From NCBI GenBank assembly GCA_945897365.1, contig CAMDFD010000047.1:1-6793 (forward strand): a stretch of 6,793 bases of DNA, given 5' to 3'. Positions 1-6,006 of this stretch are shown here, in pieces (position 1 is the first letter of the stretch; each line of letters starts with the position of its first letter). Source of the stretch: Bordetella parapertussis (lineage in GTDB: Bacteria; Pseudomonadota; Gammaproteobacteria; Burkholderiales; Burkholderiaceae_B). The position numbers and the translations under genes are program-made. The notes under the pieces are model-generated. The model did no database searches and was not told the origin of the DNA. It saw only the letters and a program-made list of their open reading frames with translations.

Positions 1-1127
1 CTTGGACCTTCGTAGACACGCATGACACGCGCCTTTTGAGCCATTAGATGAAGAGGCAGCTCTTTGGTCACGCCCATCGCGCCAAAGGTTTGCATAGCAT
101 TGTCGAGGACTTCGGTGGCCAGTTCGGTGGCGTAAACCTTGATCATGGAAGCTTCGGTACGGATGTCTTGTCCAAGGTCCATTTTGCGTGCTGCGTCACG
201 TACCATCAGACGGCAGGCATGCATTTTGGTGACGCCATCGGCGATCCACCACTGGATGGCTTGACGATCCGAAAGAAGAGCACCAAAGGTGGTGCGCTGT
301 TTGGCATGCGAGCTCATCATTTCGAGTGCTCTGCGGCACATGCCAATACACCATGCACCCATCTGCAGTCTGCGAATATTCAAGCGCAATTGCATAGGTG
401 CAAAACCTTCACCGATCGCACCGAGTAAATTTTCGGCGGGAATGCGGCAATCCTCAAAAGCGATTTCATAGGTTCTGTGTCCGGCCAGCATCGGGATTTC
501 GCGTAAAACATTAAAGCCTGGTGTGCCTTTATCCACGATGAAGGCGGTGATGCCTTCGTGTCGCTTGCCTTGGCCGACGCGTGCCATGACGACCGTGAAG
601 TCGGCGCTTTTCATGCGGCTCACCCAGATTTTTCGACCATTGATGACCCAGGAGTCGCCGTCGCGCTCAGCGCGTGTAATCATGCCAGACGGATCGCCGC
701 CCGCATTGGGTTCGGAGATGGCGATGCCTGATTTCGCAGTGCCCGCAGCATACGGTTCGAGATATTTGATTTTTTGACTTTCGGTTGCCGTGGCCATCAA
801 CATGTGAAGGTTGGGTGAGTCAGGGGGAAAGGAGAACGGCGTGACTGTTCGACCGATTTCCTCGTTGAGCGCGACAAGCGTGACGCTTGAAAGTCCGGCG
901 CCACCGTATTCCTCGGGCGCATCCAGCGCCCAGAGTCCGAGTTCTCTGCATTTATTAAGAAGTGGTGCCTCTTCTTCTTTGGTCAACGTTAGATGCTCGC
1001 CTCTGATTTCGCGCTCCAAGACAGCCGCCTCAAGTGGCATCAGCTCTTGATCGACAAATTTTGCGACCAAGTCTTGAATCATGACTTCATCGCTGTCGAG
1101 TCCATCGGCACAGGCTTGCAGATCCAT
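1..1127 (-). CDS. Acyl-CoA dehydrogenase, C-terminus cut off by window edge
   Basis: This is a flavin-dependent acyl-CoA dehydrogenase, which would introduce an alpha,beta double bond into a CoA thioester in the cytoplasm and pass electrons to ETF. The frame is open without interruption for 375 codons and runs off the left edge. An N-terminal helical region (about 16-115) holds the LGLWALDAPEEYGGAG stretch. The FAD/substrate motif AISEPNAGGD lies at 136-145, with G where many relatives have S. The flavin-contact motif QRTTFG is at 277-282, QTFGAMGVTKELPL at 346-359, and RVYEGP at 370-375. By family alignment E373 is the catalytic base (Glu376 in medium-chain enzymes). Only about 15-40 residues should be missing. 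It lies 45 bases behind the enoyl-CoA hydratase gene and is probably cotranscribed. The EGP ending resembles branched-chain or ACAD10/11-like groups more than classic beta-oxidation enzymes, but the substrate is unknown. Confidence 0.95.
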   Translation of the reverse strand, partial: MDLQACADGLDSDEVMIQDLVAKFVDQELMPLEAAVLEREIRGEHLTLTKEEEAPLLNKCRELGLWALDAPEEYGGAGLSSVTLVALNEEIGRTVTPFSFPPDSPNLHMLMATATESQKIKYLEPYAAGTAKSGIAISEPNAGGDPSGMITRAERDGDSWVINGRKIWVSRMKSADFTVVMARVGQGKRHEGITAFIVDKGTPGFNVLREIPMLAGHRTYEIAFEDCRIPAENLLGAIGEGFAPMQLRLNIRRLQMGAWCIGMCRRALEMMSSHAKQRTTFGALLSDRQAIQWWIADGVTKMHACRLMVRDAARKMDLGQDIRTEASMIKVYATELATEVLDNAMQTFGAMGVTKELPLHLMAQKARVMRVYEGP

Positions 1128-1138
1128 TACATTTCTCC
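1125..1138 (-). promoter_or_regulatory. Ribosome binding site and start choice for the acyl-CoA dehydrogenase
   Basis: On the minus strand GGAG (1138-1135) lies 7 bases before the ATG at 1127-1125, a normal spacing. Another ATG at 1132-1130 is only 2 bases from GGAG and is followed at once by TAA. The last A of that stop is the first A of the true start (ATGTAATGG). This decides the start at 1127. Confidence 0.75.
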
Positions 1139-1172
1139 AGAAATTAGTTTGTAGAGCGATTTGATTGAGTCA

Positions 1173-1961
1173 TTAACGTCCGGTAAAGACCGGAGGGCGT
1201 TTTTCTTTGAAAGCAGTGGCTGCTTCTTTGTGATCTTCGGTGGAGTACATCGCAGCTATATGCGAGGAAGCCATCTCGAGATGTGTTCTTAGGTCCATTG
1301 ACATGCTCTGCTTGGCGGCGCGTTTCATCATTCTGACGGCGAGCTGGGGTTGAGCGGAAATCTGACCTGCCATTTCATAGGTCGCGGGCATCAACTGATC
1401 GTCATCGACCACTTTGTTGACGATGCCCAGGCTCAACGCCTCGTCCGCCTCGACAAAGCGCGCGGTCCAAAAAAGCTCGAGTGCTTTAGACATGCCCACG
1501 ATACGCGGCAAATACCAAGTGCCGCCGTCACCCGCGAAAAGACCGACTTTCACATACGTTTCAGCGAAGCGCGCAGAGCGTGCGGCAATGCGAATATCGC
1601 CCATTAAGGCCATGTCCATGCCAGCGCCCGTCGCGACACCATTCACGGCGACAAGAACGGGTTTGTCGATCGATTCGAGCGTCAGAGGAATCTGATGCAC
1701 ATGATCGGACAAGAAAAGTTTGCGGCTATAGGCGCTGTCCTCTTTGCGGTTGTGCATATTGCCGACATCCCCGCCTGAACAGAAGCCTTTTCCCGTACCC
1801 GTGACAACGATCACATGAACGTCTTCGCGCTTGGAAGCTTCACGCAAAGCGCCTGCCCAGGCCTCAAGCATTTCAGAGGTGAAGGCATTGTATTTTTCGG
1901 GGCGGTTTAAGCGGATCGTAGCAATCTTTTCATGCACATCGAAAATGAGTTGATCTGTCAT
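1173..1961 (-). CDS. Enoyl-CoA hydratase/isomerase family protein
   Basis: This 262-residue protein has normal length for a single-domain crotonase. It would hydrate, isomerise or hydrolyse a CoA thioester in the cytoplasm, using an oxyanion hole. That hole is visible as GFCSGGD (59-65) and GVATGAGMD (108-116). The core continues through FAETYVKVGL (132-141) and AGDGGTWYLPRIVG (143-156) and ends in the classic tail FKEKRPPVFTGR. Aligned by eye with rat mitochondrial enoyl-CoA hydratase, Glu144 becomes D116 and Glu164 becomes Y136, while an acidic D145 sits in the GDGG turn. A plain hydratase is therefore not assured, and isomerase, hydrolase or another crotonase chemistry is possible. It is the first gene of the operon with the acyl-CoA dehydrogenase and is divergent from the IclR regulator. 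No strong Shine-Dalgarno is seen; AGG about 10 bases upstream is the best. The next Met (31) would cut into the fold, so the ATG at 1961 is kept. Confidence 0.93.
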   Translation of the reverse strand: MTDQLIFDVHEKIATIRLNRPEKYNAFTSEMLEAWAGALREASKREDVHVIVVTGTGKGFCSGGDVGNMHNRKEDSAYSRKLFLSDHVHQIPLTLESIDKPVLVAVNGVATGAGMDMALMGDIRIAARSARFAETYVKVGLFAGDGGTWYLPRIVGMSKALELFWTARFVEADEALSLGIVNKVVDDDQLMPATYEMAGQISAQPQLAVRMMKRAAKQSMSMDLRTHLEMASSHIAAMYSTEDHKEAATAFKEKRPPVFTGR

Positions 1962-2004
1962 CAGGTTTGCCTATGGTCAATCGATTGTGGTGAGGTCTTT
2001 TAGG

Positions 2005-2016
2005 ATGATCTATCAT
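2005..2016. promoter_or_regulatory. Second short dyad in the divergent promoter region
   Basis: ATGAT-CT-ATCAT has perfect 5-base arms around a 2-base centre. It spans the -10 box and predicted start site of the minus-strand operon. Its half-site differs from that of the main operator, so it may be an independent site or chance in an AT-rich stretch. Confidence 0.3.
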
Positions 2017-2039
2017 AGCAAAAATAGAATAGATGTCTA
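2012..2039 (-). promoter_or_regulatory. Sigma70-type promoter of the enoyl-CoA hydratase/acyl-CoA dehydrogenase operon
   Basis: Read on the minus strand, TAGACA (2039-2034, 5/6 match to TTGACA) is followed after 16 bases by TATGAT (2017-2012, 5/6 match to TATAAT). A TGC directly before it makes an extended -10. Transcription should begin near 2005, giving a leader of about 44 bases. The predicted operator overlaps the -35 box, which fits repression. This is prediction from consensus only. Confidence 0.6.
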
Positions 2040-2043
2040 TTTT
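2021..2043. promoter_or_regulatory. Probable IclR operator (dyad with an extra half-site)
   Basis: The core is AATAGA-TG-TCTATT at 2028-2041, a 14-base dyad with perfect 6-base arms, the usual size for IclR-family operators. A further AATAGA half-site lies at 2023-2028. The outer AAAATAGA (2021-2028) is also an exact inverted match to TCTATTTT (2036-2043), so left and right half-sites can pair in two registers. It lies 18 bases upstream of the iclR start and over the -35 box of the divergent operon, so it could control both directions. Assignment to this IclR protein is inferred from position and symmetry. Confidence 0.55.
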
Positions 2044-2061
2044 CGTTTTCAGGGTCGAGTC

Positions 2062-2817
2062 ATGGCTACAAAGAAGAAAGAACCAGGTGTTGCGGCCGTG
2101 AATCGGGCCTTGTCAATCCTGCTGGCATTTGAAAAAAGTGTGGAAGGCATGACGCTCGCTGAAATCTCCGCGGCGACCGGCCTCTATCACAGCACGATCT
2201 TGCGTTTATGCGAGTCACTCGAGCATGCGGGATTCATTAATCGACTCGATGATGGTCGCTTTATGCTTGGAGCGACTCCTTTTTATCTCGGGATGCTTTA
2301 TCAAGAAACATTCCGGATTTGGGATTATGCGGCGCCTGTTCTGAGAACACTTGTGCGTGACACCAAGGAAACAGTCGCGATTTATATCCGTGAGGGAAAT
2401 GATCGTATTTGCCTGCATAGGATGGTACAGCCCAGGGCTGTTCGCATGCATGTCCGAGAGGGCGAGCGCGTCGAGTTAGACAAGGGCGCAGCGGGTAAAG
2501 TCTTGCTTGCCTTTTCGGGAGAGAAGGGTGAACGTTTCGATATCATCAGACAGAGCTATTACTCTGTCTCTTTGTCAGAGCGTGGCTCCGAAGCGGCAGC
2601 CATTGCTTGTCCGATTTTCGGAGCACAGCAGAAATTGATTTGTTCGATCTCGCTTGGAATGCCGGTCTTTAGATTTGACCGTAAAGTTTTTAAGGAATTT
2701 CTTCCTAAAGTCATGGAGGCGGCCGCGGCTATCACCAAAAAATGTGGCGGCGATCACACTGTGTTTTCACCTCCCTTTAAACACACATCTACAATCAAAT
2801 TCTCCAAAAGAAAATAG
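2062..2817 (+). CDS. IclR-family transcriptional regulator
   Basis: This is a 251-residue DNA-binding regulator of typical IclR length. The N-terminal winged helix-turn-helix spans about 10-70 (AAVNRALSILLAF, then TLAEISAATGLYHSTILRLCESLEHAGF). The C-terminal effector domain spans about 85-227 and carries the family pattern KGAAGKVLLAF at 141-151 and EAAAIACPIF at 177-186. The ATG at 2062 is chosen because AGGG (2051-2054) lies 7 bases before it. A longer reading from GTG at 1987 would add 25 residues unlike the family and run across the promoter and operator. It is divergent from the acyl-CoA operon with 100 bases between starts, so it most likely represses that operon, and perhaps itself, until an organic acid or CoA-pathway ligand binds. 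The ligand cannot be read from the sequence. The C-terminal tail after about 228 is basic and probably disordered. Confidence 0.93.
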   Translation: MATKKKEPGVAAVNRALSILLAFEKSVEGMTLAEISAATGLYHSTILRLCESLEHAGFINRLDDGRFMLGATPFYLGMLYQETFRIWDYAAPVLRTLVRDTKETVAIYIREGNDRICLHRMVQPRAVRMHVREGERVELDKGAAGKVLLAFSGEKGERFDIIRQSYYSVSLSERGSEAAAIACPIFGAQQKLICSISLGMPVFRFDRKVFKEFLPKVMEAAAAITKKCGGDHTVFSPPFKHTSTIKFSKRK

Positions 2818-2830
2818 AATTCGAATCGAC

Positions 2831-3805
2831 TTAGTCCGTCAACTTGATATTCCTTTCCTTAGCGACTTTTTGCCATTTGTCGAGCTCTTGATTCATATAA
2901 ACACTGAACTCCTTGGGCGACATCGTGTATGGCGTTGCAGCTTCTTTGGAAAAAATTTCTTTCATTTTCGGTGATTGTGCGACTTCACTGATTGCCTGGT
3001 TGAGTCGGTCGACAATAGCCTGAGGCATACCGGCCGGACCAAGAACGCCCCACCATACATCGACTGAATATCCCGGAATCGCCTTCGCCATGGAGGGCAG
3101 CTCGGGATAGAAGGGGGAGGGCGTAGACGTGGTCACGGCAATCGGACGAATCTGTTTGCCGCGTAATGCACCGCCGACTGAGGCGGGGGTCGCGATCAAG
3201 GCCTCGACGCGCCCACCGACCATATCCGTGAGTGCGGGGGAAATCCCTTTGTATGGAATATGGGTCATCTGAATACCCGCCATGGAATTCATCAGTTCGG
3301 TGCTCAGGTGAGCGATCGAACCGATGCCTGCTGTGGCGTAATTGACCTGTTTTTTAGTTGCATCTTTGATGAGTTCTTCGGTGGATTGGTATGGAGTGTG
3401 GTTCGCTACGACCAACAGTAGAGCGCCTTGAGCCACCATCGCGACGGGCGTGAAGGAGGTGCGATGATTAAAGGGGAGGTTGGTGTCGACCGCGGCGCGC
3501 GTCACAAAGGAATTGGAGCTGAAAAGCAGGGTGCCGCCGTTTGGTTTCGAGCGGGCGACCTCGGCCGCTCCAACCACGCCACCCGCACCAGGTTTGTTAT
3601 CGACGATGACGGTCGTGCCGAGCTTTGCGCCTAACTGCTCGCTCAAGGCGCGCGCGAATATATCGTTGCTTCCGCCCGTCGTAAATGGGACGACCAGTTT
3701 GATGGTTGAGGGTAGCGCTGGTTCTGCGGCAATTGATGGGCTTAAAAGCGATGTCAAGATGATTGCGACACCGGACAAGGTCAGCTGAGTAAAGTATTTT
3801 TTCAT
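2831..3805 (-). CDS. Bug-family (tripartite tricarboxylate transporter) periplasmic solute-binding protein
   Basis: This is a 324-residue extracytoplasmic receptor of the Bug/TctC type, which binds carboxylates or related small molecules in the periplasm. A Sec signal peptide is clear: MKK, a hydrophobic stretch through VAIILTSLLSPSIAA, and likely cleavage after residue 27 before EPALP. No lipobox Cys is seen, so it should be soluble. Family marks in order, numbered from this start, are IKLVVPFTTGGSND (about 35-48), VDNKPGAGGVVG (about 68-79), YATAGIGSIAHLS (about 156-168), HIPYKG (about 182-187) and WWGVLGPAGMP (about 251-261). An upstream in-frame ATG at 3808 is only 2 bases from the Shine-Dalgarno, so 3805 is preferred. 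It is the last gene behind the FAD-dehydrogenase, with a 62-base gap carrying dyads. No TctA/TctB membrane partners are visible. Such orphan receptors are common in Burkholderiales and may serve in transport or sensing. Confidence 0.93.
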   Translation of the reverse strand: MKKYFTQLTLSGVAIILTSLLSPSIAAEPALPSTIKLVVPFTTGGSNDIFARALSEQLGAKLGTTVIVDNKPGAGGVVGAAEVARSKPNGGTLLFSSNSFVTRAAVDTNLPFNHRTSFTPVAMVAQGALLLVVANHTPYQSTEELIKDATKKQVNYATAGIGSIAHLSTELMNSMAGIQMTHIPYKGISPALTDMVGGRVEALIATPASVGGALRGKQIRPIAVTTSTPSPFYPELPSMAKAIPGYSVDVWWGVLGPAGMPQAIVDRLNQAISEVAQSPKMKEIFSKEAATPYTMSPKEFSVYMNQELDKWQKVAKERNIKLTD

Positions 3806-3815
3806 CATTTCTCCT
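3803..3815 (-). promoter_or_regulatory. Ribosome binding site and tandem start codons of the Bug gene
   Basis: On the minus strand AGGAG (3815-3811) is followed by AA and then ATGATG. The first ATG (3808) is 2 bases away and the second (3805) 5 bases away, so the second is the better start. The two choices differ by one Met. Confidence 0.7.
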
Positions 3816-3819
3816 CACA

Positions 3820-3833
3820 ATGCTAGTTAGCAT
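3820..3833. promoter_or_regulatory. 14-base dyad just upstream of the Bug ribosome binding site
   Basis: ATGCTA-GT-TAGCAT has perfect 6-base arms and ends 4 bases from the AGGAG of the Bug gene. There is no following T-run on the minus strand, so it is not an intrinsic terminator. It could be an operator or a transcript processing/stability element controlling the receptor separately from the enzymes. Confidence 0.4.
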
Positions 3834-3839
3834 GATTTT

Positions 3840-3879
3840 TGCGATTTCGCATTGAGTTATTTTAAAGTTAAAGTAACTT
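3840..3879. repeat. Two further inverted repeats between the FAD-dehydrogenase and Bug genes
   Basis: TGCGA-TT-TCGCA occupies 3840-3851 with perfect 5-base arms. AAGTTA-AAG-TAACTT occupies 3865-3879 with perfect 6-base arms and covers the last codons and the stop of the FAD-dehydrogenase. Neither is followed by a T-run in the minus direction, so terminator function is doubtful. Both lie in an AT-rich stretch, where chance dyads are more frequent. Confidence 0.35.
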
Positions 3880-5289
3880 ACCAGGATTCATAATCTGATT
3901 TGGATCGATCGCGCGCTTAATCGCGACCATGAGATCCATCTCAACGCTTGATTTGTAGCGTTTCAATTCATCTCGACGCAAGGTGCCCACGCCATGTTCG
4001 GCGCTGATGCTGCCGTTGAATTGCGTGACTAGGTCATGAATCTTCTTATTTAATGCTGTGGTCGTCTCTTTGTACAACGCCGCTGAGATGTTAAGCGGCA
4101 CCAAGACGTTGTAGTGCAAATTTCCGTCACCGATGTGCCCAAAATTAATGATGGGAAACTCAGGAAAGCCATTTTGTACGAGCTGGTCAGCTTCTTTGAC
4201 AAAGGTCGCTAGACTCGAGATCGGCAACGCAATGTCGTGTTTGACCGCTTTGCCCGCTTTAACTTGAGCCATTGAAATGCCTTCACGTAGCCGCCACATC
4301 GACACGCTTTGCGCTTCATTCATCGCGACCACACAGTCATCAATCAGCCGATCATCGAGAGCAGAGCTCAATGCCTCCTGCAGCATATCCTGCAAGCCAC
4401 TCATGTTCGTATCAGCAAGTTCGATGAGAGCGTAGTAAGGATAGTTTTGATCAAGCGGGGAGGCATGTGCATCGAGGTGTTTTGTCACAAGCCCCAAGCT
4501 TGATTCGGACATCATTTCAAAGGCGCTCAGGCGCGGGCCACAGGCAGACTGTAAACGGTTCAGTAGCGTGACCACACAGGATAATTCTTGTGCACCGACC
4601 CAGGCAGAAACGCGCCCAGCCGGCGCGGCGAAAAGTTTCAATACGACCCCGGTGATAATCCCGAGTGAGCCTTCGGAGCCAATAAACAGATCTTTTAAAT
4701 CGTAGCCCGTATTGTCCTTGCGTAGAGCGCGCAAGCCGTTCCAGACCCTGCCATCTGGCAAGACGACCTCAAGGCCCAACGTCAGGTCACGCGTATTGCC
4801 ATAGCGCAGAACGCCAGTGCCGCCGGCATTCGTGGCGAGATTGCCACCGATTGTGCAACTACCCTCTGCGCCCAGGCTGAGAGGAAAATAGCGACCCACA
4901 GCCCGCGCGGCTTGTTGAATGTCCGCCAACACAACACCTGCATCTGCTGTCAGTGTGTTGTTGACGGGATCTACGTCATGAATGCGTTTCATTCGATTCA
5001 AGGAGAGGATGACCTGTGCGCCACTCATGTCCGGGGTGGCACCCCCGCTCATGCCTGTATTGCCGCCTTGAGGGACAACAGGTGTTTGAGATTGATGGCA
5101 CAGGCGCATGATGGCTGATACTTCAGCCGTGTTGCGCGGTCGTACCACAGCGACGGTTCGGCCGTGAGACTTGCCTAACCAGTCGTTGACATAAAATTCT
5201 TGCTCTGCAGGATTTAAGATCACGCCCTCTTCGCCGACCACATGAATCAGGCGTGAGGTGAATTCCTTTTGCTTCATGGGATCCTGCAT
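3868..5289 (-). CDS. FAD-linked D-2-hydroxyacid dehydrogenase (GlcD/D-2-hydroxyglutarate dehydrogenase family)
   Basis: This is a 473-residue VAO/PCMH-type flavoprotein of full family length that would oxidise a D-2-hydroxyacid to the 2-oxoacid. The N-terminal FAD domain shows PQGGNTGMSGG (73-83), SLGAEGSCTIGGNLATNAGG (138-157) and GSEGSLGI (204-211). The C-terminal domain has FGHIGDGNLHYNV (383-395) and SAEHGVG (429-435). H385, H392 and E431 match the divalent-metal ligands of D-2-hydroxyglutarate dehydrogenases. R335, S339 and K350 (in LREGIS and VKHDIALP) fall where that family places carboxylate-binding Arg/Thr/Lys. The substrate could be 2-hydroxyglutarate, malate, lactate, glycolate or a larger acid. 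No FeS partner such as GlcF is visible. It starts 10 bases after the racemase-family stop, a tight operon. The ATG at 5289 is kept; Met5 (5277), with AGGA 4 bases upstream, is a plausible alternative. Confidence 0.94.
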   Translation of the reverse strand: MQDPMKQKEFTSRLIHVVGEEGVILNPAEQEFYVNDWLGKSHGRTVAVVRPRNTAEVSAIMRLCHQSQTPVVPQGGNTGMSGGATPDMSGAQVILSLNRMKRIHDVDPVNNTLTADAGVVLADIQQAARAVGRYFPLSLGAEGSCTIGGNLATNAGGTGVLRYGNTRDLTLGLEVVLPDGRVWNGLRALRKDNTGYDLKDLFIGSEGSLGIITGVVLKLFAAPAGRVSAWVGAQELSCVVTLLNRLQSACGPRLSAFEMMSESSLGLVTKHLDAHASPLDQNYPYYALIELADTNMSGLQDMLQEALSSALDDRLIDDCVVAMNEAQSVSMWRLREGISMAQVKAGKAVKHDIALPISSLATFVKEADQLVQNGFPEFPIINFGHIGDGNLHYNVLVPLNISAALYKETTTALNKKIHDLVTQFNGSISAEHGVGTLRRDELKRYKSSVEMDLMVAIKRAIDPNQIMNPGKLL

Positions 5290-5299
5290 GGGTTTGCTC

Positions 5300-5971
5300 T
5301 CACCAGCCTAAAAGTGTTCGTCCGATCGCCATCGCTGTTGCCGCTTGCGTGGGCTCCACGACGGGGACACCTAACTGTTGCTCGAGCCAGGCGCGATGAG
5401 CCGCCATGCCAGCGCAGCCAAGTACGACGACATCAATCAGATGCGTATCCCGCAGTTGTTGGCCGGCACGCAGCAGCCCCGCGCGCGTACGGTCCGTATC
5501 CACCAGATCTGTTACGTTCATACCCAAAGGGACTTCTGCCACCACGCGTTCGGTGAGCCCCATTGCACCAAACATGCGACCATGGCGCGGGATAGAGGTG
5601 CGCAAAATCGCAATCACGCCTACACGGTGACCCCGCGTGAGGGCGGTCAAAATGCCGCACTCACTAATCCCTAGGACAGGTTTTGAAGTGGCCTCTCGTA
5701 AAGCATGTAAGCCGGGATCGCTGAAGCACGCCACGACATACGCACCTGCGGCATCACCATGCTTGACATCGAGGCTTTTAACAAGCTTGACCATTGGCAA
5801 CGTCACGTTTTCAACGTCCATTTGGGATTGAATCCCAGGAGGGCCCTCAGTCAGCGTGAGAGATTGGATCGCAGGCCCACCGGGGATACGCAAATCGTTG
5901 AGTGCTTCGTCAAAAGCATCTGTGACGGCCTGCGATGAGTTGGGATTGATGACGAAAATAGTTTTTGACAA
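5300..5971 (-). CDS. Asp/Glu/hydantoin racemase family protein
   Basis: This 223-residue cytoplasmic enzyme belongs to the cofactor-free two-cysteine superfamily that includes hydantoin racemase, Asp/Glu racemase, maleate isomerase and arylmalonate decarboxylase. It opens with the family motif IFVINPNSS (5-13). The two catalytic cysteines are both present: C82 in YVVACFSDPG and C186 in VVLGCAGMA. The latter motif is closest to hydantoin racemases. Two intact cysteines favour racemisation or isomerisation over decarboxylation. It starts with TTG, supported by a strong Shine-Dalgarno; no ATG occurs before residue 51. It is first in an operon with the FAD-linked hydroxyacid dehydrogenase and the Bug receptor, and divergent from a LysR regulator. 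A role in converting an imported acid to the D-enantiomer used by the next enzyme is inferred from context. No hydantoinase or carbamoylase is seen nearby. Confidence 0.88.
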   Translation of the reverse strand: MSKTIFVINPNSSQAVTDAFDEALNDLRIPGGPAIQSLTLTEGPPGIQSQMDVENVTLPMVKLVKSLDVKHGDAAGAYVVACFSDPGLHALREATSKPVLGISECGILTALTRGHRVGVIAILRTSIPRHGRMFGAMGLTERVVAEVPLGMNVTDLVDTDRTRAGLLRAGQQLRDTHLIDVVVLGCAGMAAHRAWLEQQLGVPVVEPTQAATAMAIGRTLLGW

Positions 5972-5983
5972 AGCGCTCTCCTC
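5969..5983 (-). promoter_or_regulatory. Strong ribosome binding site before a TTG start
   Basis: On the minus strand GAGGAGAG (5983-5976) contains AGGAG ending 6 bases before TTG (5971-5969). The frame directly after TTG gives the family's N-terminal INPNSS motif. This makes TTG the likely initiation codon and suggests lower translation than an ATG would give. Confidence 0.8.
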
Positions 5984-6006
5984 TTTAGCCTGAGTCTAGC
6001 AGTGCT

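Noticed and set aside
48..428. Plus-strand open frame of 126 codons opposite the acyl-CoA dehydrogenase
   Set aside because: It lies entirely antisense to a gene with intact family motifs throughout, has no recognisable domain, and is most likely a shadow frame.
1987..2061. Longer IclR protein starting at GTG 1987
   Set aside because: The extra 25 residues do not resemble the family and would cover the divergent promoter and operator. The ATG at 2062 has a properly spaced AGGG.
2760..2785. Hairpin TGTGTTT/AAACACA with a 12-base loop near the end of iclR, considered as a terminator
   Set aside because: The stem is weak, the loop long, it lies inside the coding region, and no T-run follows on either strand.
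2819..2826. Palindrome ATTCGAAT between the convergent stops
   Set aside because: Eight bases with no spacer and no T-run; too short to call a terminator or operator.
3480..3788. Plus-strand open frame of 102 codons opposite the Bug gene
   Set aside because: It is antisense to the signal peptide and core motifs of a clear Bug protein, with no domain of its own.
5269..5674. Overlapping plus-strand open frames opposite the racemase-family gene
   Set aside because: They are Arg/Pro/His-rich shadow frames of a well-supported gene, without family motifs.
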